Made by a program: the position numbers and the translations under genes
Source: Desulfomonile tiedjei
GTDB lineage: Bacteria > Desulfobacterota > Desulfomonilia > Desulfomonilales > Desulfomonilaceae
Reading direction: 5' to 3'
Assembly: GCA_020718965.1 (NCBI GenBank)
Contig: DYRE01000030.1
Span: forward strand, 1-10,585
DNA: 10,585 bases
The notes under the pieces: model-generated
What the model was told of the DNA's origin: nothing
The model's input: the letters and a program-made list of their open reading frames with translations, nothing else
The model's database searches: none
In this document: positions 5,396 through 10,585 of the stretch, piece after piece
Layout: every line of letters starts with the position of its first letter
Position numbering within the stretch: position 1 is the stretch's first letter

Positions 5396-7297
5396 ATGTG
5401 CGGGATAGCCGGTTTCATCAATGCCGGGGGAACGAAAGATCTTCAATCAATGTGGATCAAACAGATGATGGAGGCCATTCGTCATAGGGGGCCTGATGGC
5501 GGAGGATCTTATCTGTGTCCACCAGCGGTTCTTGGCCATCGGCGGCTCAGTGTCATAGATCTTGAGGCTGGTTGGCAACCCATGATTGACGATGAGGCCA
5601 AGGTCTCAACGGTCTTTAACGGAGAAATTTACAATTTCCTTGATATAAGGCATGAACTCGAAAAACGGGGATACGGCTTTAGAACCAGATCTGACACAGA
5701 AGCTCTTCTCAAATCATATATTTGTTACGGGGCAGATTGCTTGACCCGTTTCGAGGGTATGTTTGCGTTTGCAATCTGGGATGAGAGAAACCAGACGCTC
5801 TTCGCCGCGCGTGATCGGATGGGCAAAAAACCATTCTATTACACTCTACAAAACGGGGTGTTTGCCTTTGCGTCTGAGTTAACCGCATTTAAAAACCTCC
5901 CTTTTATAAAACTGGAGGTAGAGAGGAAGTCAATAGCTCGGTACCTGGCTTATGAGTACGTTCCAACTCCGGACACGATATACAAAAATATTTTCAAACT
6001 CAGGCCGGGACATTATCTTACTTTTAGCAACGGCATTTTAAAAACAGTACGCTATTGGGATCTCCCTGTTCCTGCCCAGAAAGTAAATATTTCAGAGGAC
6101 GAATGCTGCGAAAGGATTGTGAGTCTTCTGGGTCAAGCCATAAAGAGGCGGTTGATTAGTGATGTTCCTTTAGGTGTTTTTCTTAGTGGGGGTATAGATT
6201 CTTCTGCAATTGTGGCTCTTATGAGCGAGCTTGTACCGCCGTCTGAAATAAAAACATTCAGCATAGGTTTCCGTGAATCAAGTTATGACGAATCCCCTTA
6301 TGCGAGAATGGTTTCAAACCTTTTTGGCACTCATCACTATGAAGAAACACTGAGCGCAATCGACGCGGGAGATTTACTCCCCGAAATAGTATCGCGCCAG
6401 GATGAACCAATGGCGGATCCATCGGTAGTCCCAACTTTTTTGCTGTCCAAAATCACTCGTAAGAAGGTTACAGTAGCGCTTGGCGGTGATGGTGGAGATG
6501 AACTTTTTGCCGGTTACGAGTATTACACCGGATCAATATTGGCCGATTACTACCTCAGTCTTCCCCTGGTCCTCAGGGAAGACATCATTAAACCTTTGTT
6601 AAGGTTGCTGCCTGTGTCAACAGGATATGTGAGCCCTCGGCACGTTATGGAAAAATTTATTCGTGGGACCGAAGCCCCAGATTGGCTCCGAAGCCAGATT
6701 TGGGTTGGCGCTTTTACTCCAGATTTCGAAAAAGACTTATGGAAGGACTTTCCTTTGTCTTCATCTAACCCGGAGTTGATGTACGAGCAAACCAGGAGTC
6801 TTTTTCAAAATTTCAGAGCGACGAATTCTCTGGATAAGGTCTTTTACTTATTCGCCAAGCAATATTTGCTTGATTACATTCTTGTCAAGGTTGACAGATG
6901 TTCAATGATGCACGCTCTTGAAGTTAGGGCCCCTTTCCTTGACAAGGATGTTGTAGAATTCGTGTTTGGCTTACCCGCCCACATGAAAATCAAAAGATTG
7001 ACACGAAAATATTTGCTAAAAAAAGCCCTTCGGAACCATCTCCCTAAAAGCATATTGCACCGGAAAAAGAGAGGTTTTTTGATACCCACGGCGCTTTGGC
7101 TCAAAAAATCTCTCTCTCCCCTGGTCGATGAAGAATTGGGTGAAGCAAATATTCGACGTCAGGAGCTCTTCAATCATAAATTTGTTTCAGAGATGATTTC
7201 AAAACATAAAGCCGGTAAAGCAGATTTTAGAAAAGAACTCTGGACGTTGCTCGTCTTACAGTTGTGGCTTAAAGCAAATCCTGTCGGCGTTATCTAG
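5396..7297 (+). CDS. asnB: Asparagine synthetase (glutamine-hydrolysing)/AsnB-type amidotransferase
   Basis: A 633-residue class II glutamine amidotransferase. The N-terminal glutaminase begins MCGIAGF, with the nucleophile Cys2 exposed after Met removal, and has glutamine-site residues in R50 (GHRRLS), NGE (75-77) and D100 (RSDTE). The synthetase half has the PPi loop SGGIDSS (264-270) and GGDGGDELFAGYEYY (363-377). It would move ammonia from glutamine to an AMP-activated carboxylate, classically aspartate to asparagine. It is longer than E. coli AsnB (554) and closer to the AsnB/AsnO-like forms of about 610-640 residues that often sit in polysaccharide loci, including exosortase-associated ones. 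AGGAG at 5381-5385, 10 nt before the ATG, supports the start. Flanked by three glycosyltransferase genes, it may amidate a sugar acid or peptide group of a glycan rather than supply asparagine. Sequence alone cannot separate these roles. Confidence 0.92.
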   Translation: MCGIAGFINAGGTKDLQSMWIKQMMEAIRHRGPDGGGSYLCPPAVLGHRRLSVIDLEAGWQPMIDDEAKVSTVFNGEIYNFLDIRHELEKRGYGFRTRSDTEALLKSYICYGADCLTRFEGMFAFAIWDERNQTLFAARDRMGKKPFYYTLQNGVFAFASELTAFKNLPFIKLEVERKSIARYLAYEYVPTPDTIYKNIFKLRPGHYLTFSNGILKTVRYWDLPVPAQKVNISEDECCERIVSLLGQAIKRRLISDVPLGVFLSGGIDSSAIVALMSELVPPSEIKTFSIGFRESSYDESPYARMVSNLFGTHHYEETLSAIDAGDLLPEIVSRQDEPMADPSVVPTFLLSKITRKKVTVALGGDGGDELFAGYEYYTGSILADYYLSLPLVLREDIIKPLLRLLPVSTGYVSPRHVMEKFIRGTEAPDWLRSQIWVGAFTPDFEKDLWKDFPLSSSNPELMYEQTRSLFQNFRATNSLDKVFYLFAKQYLLDYILVKVDRCSMMHALEVRAPFLDKDVVEFVFGLPAHMKIKRLTRKYLLKKALRNHLPKSILHRKKRGFLIPTALWLKKSLSPLVDEELGEANIRRQELFNHKFVSEMISKHKAGKADFRKELWTLLVLQLWLKANPVGVI

Positions 7298-7353
7298 TGG
7301 TTTTTAAAGAAATTACAGTACAGAAACCAGTTAACATTTGTTGGCATCGTTCT

Positions 7354-8427
7354 TCAGACTATTCGAGTTGAAGATTCTGAATTACCACGTCCTGTCGAAA
7401 TGAGATTTTCGATCCGGCGAACTAGTCTCTCATTTCCCATAAGCTGTCCATGATTGATGTTGGACTTGTATTCATCCAAGTGTCTCTCGAAATCCAGAAA
7501 CAAATCCTCGGATGGATTCAGTGAACTCGAATGTCCGCCATATCCGCATTCCGTGAGAAAATAAGAATTCAGGAATTGCTCATAGGCGTTTGCGATTGGA
7601 AAAGCCAATACCGGTTTACCCAAATAAATAGCTTCACACAGAACGTTGTGCCCTCCATTTGTTATAGCGTACCGGGCTGTTGCCAGATCTTCCAGAAAAC
7701 CGTCAGAAGAATTCTCCTTGAAAACCAGGTTCTTTTGGCTTGGTCTTGCTCCAAAACCGTAAATAAGGAATTTCGAGTTGATTTTTTCCAATATTGGAAA
7801 AAGTCGATGGAAAGTGGGTGAAGTTTGATAAACGAGTACGTGGTCACCTTCAGCGCTCTTTGTCATCTGTACATCTTTGCGGATTAAAGGGGGAAAGACA
7901 GTGGTAGTTTCCGGATTTTTTGGGGGAAGGTTGTAGAACGAAATAATCAGAAATTCAGAGCTGTAGCTGTACAGTTTATTTACTATGGAACAGGTTAAAA
8001 AACGGCTGAAACGCTGAGAGTGAGGAACTTCATAATGGCAATGCGTAAGAATGTGCTGATGGTCTATACTCACACACTGGAGCCCCAAATTCATGGCCAC
8101 CAGCGGCGTGAAATATTCATAGTCGGTCAGTATTATATCCGGATCGAAATCCTTAACAATACATGAAATAACCTTCTTAGTAGCATGCTGATGTAAAAGA
8201 ACACGTGAGGCGTTCCACAAGGTAGTCTTCATGTCAACCTTGTTGTTAATGTAATAAGTGGCTAGCATAGGAATTTCATGAACATTATAACCAAGTGTCC
8301 TTATATCTTGGACCTTTCCACCTCCCAGGAACAGAAAATCGTGATGCGGCATCTCCTGCGCCACAGTTAACGCTCTGGCGACATGACCTCGAGCGTCTCC
8401 CATCACACCATAAAGTATCCTGCTCAT
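7354..8427 (-). CDS. MurG-like GT-B glycosyltransferase, MJ1255/VC2487 type
   Basis: A 357-residue protein with the GT-B layout of MurG-like enzymes. The start ILYGVMGDARGHVARAL (4-20) is the acceptor-side glycine loop typical of the MJ1255/VC2487 (TIGR00661, COG1819-like) group, followed by FLGGGK (33-38). The donor-side signature is ITNGGHNVLCEAIYLGKPVL (255-274), with FPIANAYEQFLNSYFL after it; the GGH and E265 positions match donor contacts in this fold. Members are uncharacterised or linked to surface-glycan and glycolipid synthesis, so the sugar and acceptor are unknown. No signal peptide is seen. The ATG is preceded by AAAGG at 7-nt spacing, which forms one arm of a short inverted repeat. 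It lies 58 nt after the murF-alr fusion on the same strand and may be read with it. It converges with asnB, leaving 56 nt between stops without a clear terminator. A perfect 20-bp palindrome lies inside the gene. Confidence 0.85.
   Translation of the reverse strand: MSRILYGVMGDARGHVARALTVAQEMPHHDFLFLGGGKVQDIRTLGYNVHEIPMLATYYINNKVDMKTTLWNASRVLLHQHATKKVISCIVKDFDPDIILTDYEYFTPLVAMNLGLQCVSIDHQHILTHCHYEVPHSQRFSRFLTCSIVNKLYSYSSEFLIISFYNLPPKNPETTTVFPPLIRKDVQMTKSAEGDHVLVYQTSPTFHRLFPILEKINSKFLIYGFGARPSQKNLVFKENSSDGFLEDLATARYAITNGGHNVLCEAIYLGKPVLAFPIANAYEQFLNSYFLTECGYGGHSSSLNPSEDLFLDFERHLDEYKSNINHGQLMGNERLVRRIENLISTGRGNSESSTRIV
7783..7802. repeat. Perfect 20-bp palindrome within a glycosyltransferase gene
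   Basis: The half-site TTTTTCCAAT is followed directly by its exact reverse complement, with a two-base extension on each side after one mismatch. On the coding (-) strand it encodes part of LFPILEK, so it is translated normally. No T-run follows on either strand beyond the arms, so it does not look like a standard terminator. The role is unknown. Confidence 0.85.
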
Positions 8428-8440
8428 GAAAGGGCCTTTC
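8428..8440 (-). promoter_or_regulatory. Ribosome binding site inside a short inverted repeat, upstream of MurG-like gene
   Basis: Immediately before the ATG at 8427, GAAAGG and CCTTTC form 6-bp arms around one base. The first arm on the coding strand holds the probable Shine-Dalgarno AAAGG, 7 nt from the start codon. Folding could partly hide it, but the loop is too small for all six pairs, so this may be chance. Confidence 0.4.
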
Positions 8441-8485
8441 GATATTATGAATAGAAGACCAATAACTTAATGATTCCGTTATGTC

Positions 8486-10585
8486 TCAGCTTTGTACAAA
8501 AATGCGAGTGACTCTGGGAGAAATTTTGCAAACTATCTCATAATTTATGGTATGCCCGTTAGACGCAATTTCATCGGGAAGGATCTCTTGATCACCCTGT
8601 CGACCGATGAGGACGACCTCGTCTCCAACAGACGCTTCTGGAATGTCCGATACATCTATCATGAGCGTGTCCATGCAAACGGTTCCCACCACTGGCGCTC
8701 TTTGGCCTCGAACCAAAGCTTCTCCTTTATTGGACTGAAATCTGGGATATCCATCGTTGTATCCGACAAGAAGAGTTGCAATTCGAGAATCCCTGCAGGT
8801 AACAAAACGTCGATTGTAAGATATACATCTCCCTGAGGGGTGAAATTTGATCTGAGCTATTTTGGTCGAGAACGTAATCACCTGGTCCAAATCAATGCGC
8901 TGACTTACGGGCTCTGAAGGGTACATCCCATATATGGCTAGCCCCGGTCTGACCATGTTGTAATGTGTTTGTGGAAACCTCACTATAGCCGATGTATTGG
9001 CCGCGTGAATATATTTAAAATAATATCCGAACTTTTTCGCAGCGGTCAAAACCTCATTGAACGCATTGATCTGATTTATCGTGTAATCGTCTGATTCTGG
9101 ATCGTCAGCGCTGGAAAAGTGCGTCATTATACCCTCGACGCAAAGGTTTTCCAGTTCGAAAACCCTGGTTATGAATGACGTGGCTTCCTGATGCCAAACC
9201 CCTGAGCGTCCCATGCCGGTGTCAATCTTGAGGTGGACCGGGATTTTTTTCCGTCCCTTTGCCGCTACATTAAGGGCCTCAGCCAATTCAAGAGAAGGTA
9301 TGACGGAACTCAGTCCGTATCTTAGAATTTTGTCCGCCTCTTCAGGAAATACGTTGAAAACAAGAATCGGAGCGTCAATCTTGTTTTCTCTAAGCGTCGC
9401 TCCCTCGTCAGGGAAAGCCACCGCCAGATAAGTAACTCCATTCTCGAGAGCCACTTTGGATGTTCTGATGGAATCATTTCCATAGCCGAAGCCTTTGACA
9501 ACCGACATTATTTCAACTGATTCCCCCACAATAGCCCTAATTTTTTTTATGTTGGCGGCAATAGCGTCCAGATTGACAAATAATCGAGTGGGACCTATTG
9601 ATCCCACCAGTTCCCTCGCAAGACGTTCCAGACGAAACCAGCGGGATCCTTTGAAAAGGACTACATCTCCACGATTCATTACTCTCTCGAGTTCCTTTGC
9701 GGCTTCGTTGTAGGTGCGCGCATGCGCAATATTCGCGGGTTTCATCCCCTCCTTCAAAGCTGAGTTACCTATCAGTTGAGCGTTTTCACCTACTGTTATA
9801 AGATGATCTATGCGTGCTTTGGCCACATCTTTGCCGACGGCGACGTGTTCTTCTCTGCTATGTAGCCCAAGATCCAGCATTTCGCTCAGTATGGCTATTT
9901 TTCGTCTGCCTTCTCCCACTTTGGTTAAGGCGTCGATGGCGCCTTTAACTGAGGCAGGATCAGAATTGTAGGTATCATTGATAAGAGTTACGCCTGTTAC
10001 GGTCGTGTGGATTTCCAGTCTCATCGGCGAAGGGCGAAATTCTTCAAGTCCCCTCTTTATATTTGGTAATGGAGCCCCGAGCATCCTGGCGGAAGCCGCT
10101 GCCGCCAGCGCATTCGCAATGTTGAAGTGGCCCGCCACCGGCAAAAGTATTTCCAACTCTTCATGAAAAATTTTTAGTATAAAACTGTGACCCTTATCCG
10201 GGAGAGGCCTTGGATCGATCGCGCGGACGTCCGCATTTTCACAAAAACCGAAAGTCAAGACCTTAGCTGTAGCCAAGGGAGCGTACCCCATGCTTAGAGG
10301 GTCATCAGCGTTCAGTACCAAAAAGGAATTGGCTCCCAGATTTCTGAACAGCAGCGCCTTTTGTTCAAGTGTGTTTTCCAGACTTTCTAGGCCACCAATA
10401 TGGGCTTTAGTGATAACAGTCAGAATTCCATGATCCGGTCTTATCATTCTTTCGAGTCTTTCCATTTCTCCTGGTAAGCTGATGCCGGCCTCAATGATTG
10501 CAATTTCATGTTCTCGCCTGATTCCCAAGAGAGCTAGCGCCGCTCCTATTTGAGTATTATACGAAAGTGGAGATCTGTATGTCTT
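8486..10585 (-). CDS. murF-alr: MurF-alanine racemase fusion (N-terminus outside window)
   Basis: The frame is open to the window edge, so the TTG at 10528 is internal; 19 further residues (KTYRSPLSYNTQIGAALAL) precede it and are typical MurF sequence. Positions here count from that TTG. The MurF part (to about 310) has EAGISLPGEMERL (13-25), VLNADDP (71-77), AGHFNIANALAAAA (132-145), NDTYNSDPASV (184-194) and KGSRWFRLERL (293-303). Its ATP-binding GKT loop should lie outside the window. The racemase part (about 315-680) has the PLP lysine K345 in SVVKGFGYG, R440 in KIDTGMGRSG, Y571 in SYNRRF as the probable second catalytic base, MVRPGLAIYG (525-534) and CMDTLMIDVSD (618-628). MurF adds D-Ala-D-Ala to the UDP-MurNAc-tripeptide, while the racemase makes D-Ala from L-Ala, so one protein would cover two steps of D-Ala supply and use. 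Such fusions are well known in Bacteroidota. A MurG-like glycosyltransferase gene follows after 58 nt. Confidence 0.93.
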   Translation of the reverse strand, partial: KTYRSPLSYNTQIGAALALLGIRREHEIAIIEAGISLPGEMERLERMIRPDHGILTVITKAHIGGLESLENTLEQKALLFRNLGANSFLVLNADDPLSMGYAPLATAKVLTFGFCENADVRAIDPRPLPDKGHSFILKIFHEELEILLPVAGHFNIANALAAAASARMLGAPLPNIKRGLEEFRPSPMRLEIHTTVTGVTLINDTYNSDPASVKGAIDALTKVGEGRRKIAILSEMLDLGLHSREEHVAVGKDVAKARIDHLITVGENAQLIGNSALKEGMKPANIAHARTYNEAAKELERVMNRGDVVLFKGSRWFRLERLARELVGSIGPTRLFVNLDAIAANIKKIRAIVGESVEIMSVVKGFGYGNDSIRTSKVALENGVTYLAVAFPDEGATLRENKIDAPILVFNVFPEEADKILRYGLSSVIPSLELAEALNVAAKGRKKIPVHLKIDTGMGRSGVWHQEATSFITRVFELENLCVEGIMTHFSSADDPESDDYTINQINAFNEVLTAAKKFGYYFKYIHAANTSAIVRFPQTHYNMVRPGLAIYGMYPSEPVSQRIDLDQVITFSTKIAQIKFHPSGRCISYNRRFVTCRDSRIATLLVGYNDGYPRFQSNKGEALVRGQRAPVVGTVCMDTLMIDVSDIPEASVGDEVVLIGRQGDQEILPDEIASNGHTINYEIVCKISPRVTRIFVQS

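Noticed and set aside
7298..7329. Inverted repeat TGGTTT/AAACCA between asnB and the convergent glycosyltransferase as a terminator
   Set aside because: Six weak pairs around a 20-nt loop, with no T-run after either arm.
10528..10528. TTG as the start of the MurF-Alr protein
   Set aside because: The frame stays open to the window edge and the 19 upstream residues are recognisable MurF sequence, so the gene continues beyond the window.

Overview
This is a bacterial chromosomal window with moderate GC content (mid-40s percent by eye), densely packed with genes. The host is very probably a Gram-negative-type bacterium. The mix of TldD, FtsY, a YjbQ-family protein, RNase HI, surface-glycan genes and a MurF-alanine racemase fusion would fit a Desulfobacterota (deltaproteobacterial) genome, but this is inference from gene content. 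The MurF-Alr fusion is best known from Bacteroidota, so the lineage is left open. I see no CRISPR array, tRNA, rRNA, insertion sequence or phage gene.

Left arm (1-2622, + strand): a tight housekeeping run of tldD (3' part only), ftsY, yjbQ-like and rnhA, with gaps of only 18, 19 and 17 nt, so it is probably one transcript. The jobs are unrelated: metalloprotease, SRP receptor, YjbQ-fold protein, RNA:DNA hybrid removal.

Middle (2703-8427): a surface-polysaccharide segment. Two GT4-type glycosyltransferases lie on the - strand, overlap by 17 bp and share a good sigma70-like promoter at 5052-5080. A glutamine-dependent asparagine synthetase-type amidotransferase (asnB family) is read divergently on the + strand. 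A third, GT-B/MurG-like glycosyltransferase of the MJ1255/VC2487 type is on the - strand, convergent with asnB. Together they look like part of a locus for an exopolysaccharide, O-antigen or similar glycan. The amidotransferase may modify a sugar or feed asparagine.

Right edge (8486-10585, - strand): a fused MurF (UDP-MurNAc-tripeptide:D-Ala-D-Ala ligase) and alanine racemase, missing its N-terminus at the window edge. It would make D-alanine and use the D-Ala-D-Ala dipeptide in peptidoglycan precursor synthesis.

The most unusual item is in the 385-nt spacer between the divergent glycosyltransferase and asnB. A decayed fragment of an RNase HI gene (about 5168-5254, + strand) resembles the 3' end of the intact rnhA about 2.6 kb upstream. 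It has an in-frame stop and a three-codon deletion. The two glycosyltransferase genes are thus flanked by an intact and a ruined rnhA 3' end in direct orientation. A perfect 20-bp palindrome inside the third glycosyltransferase gene also stands out. I found no convincing wholly new biological system.
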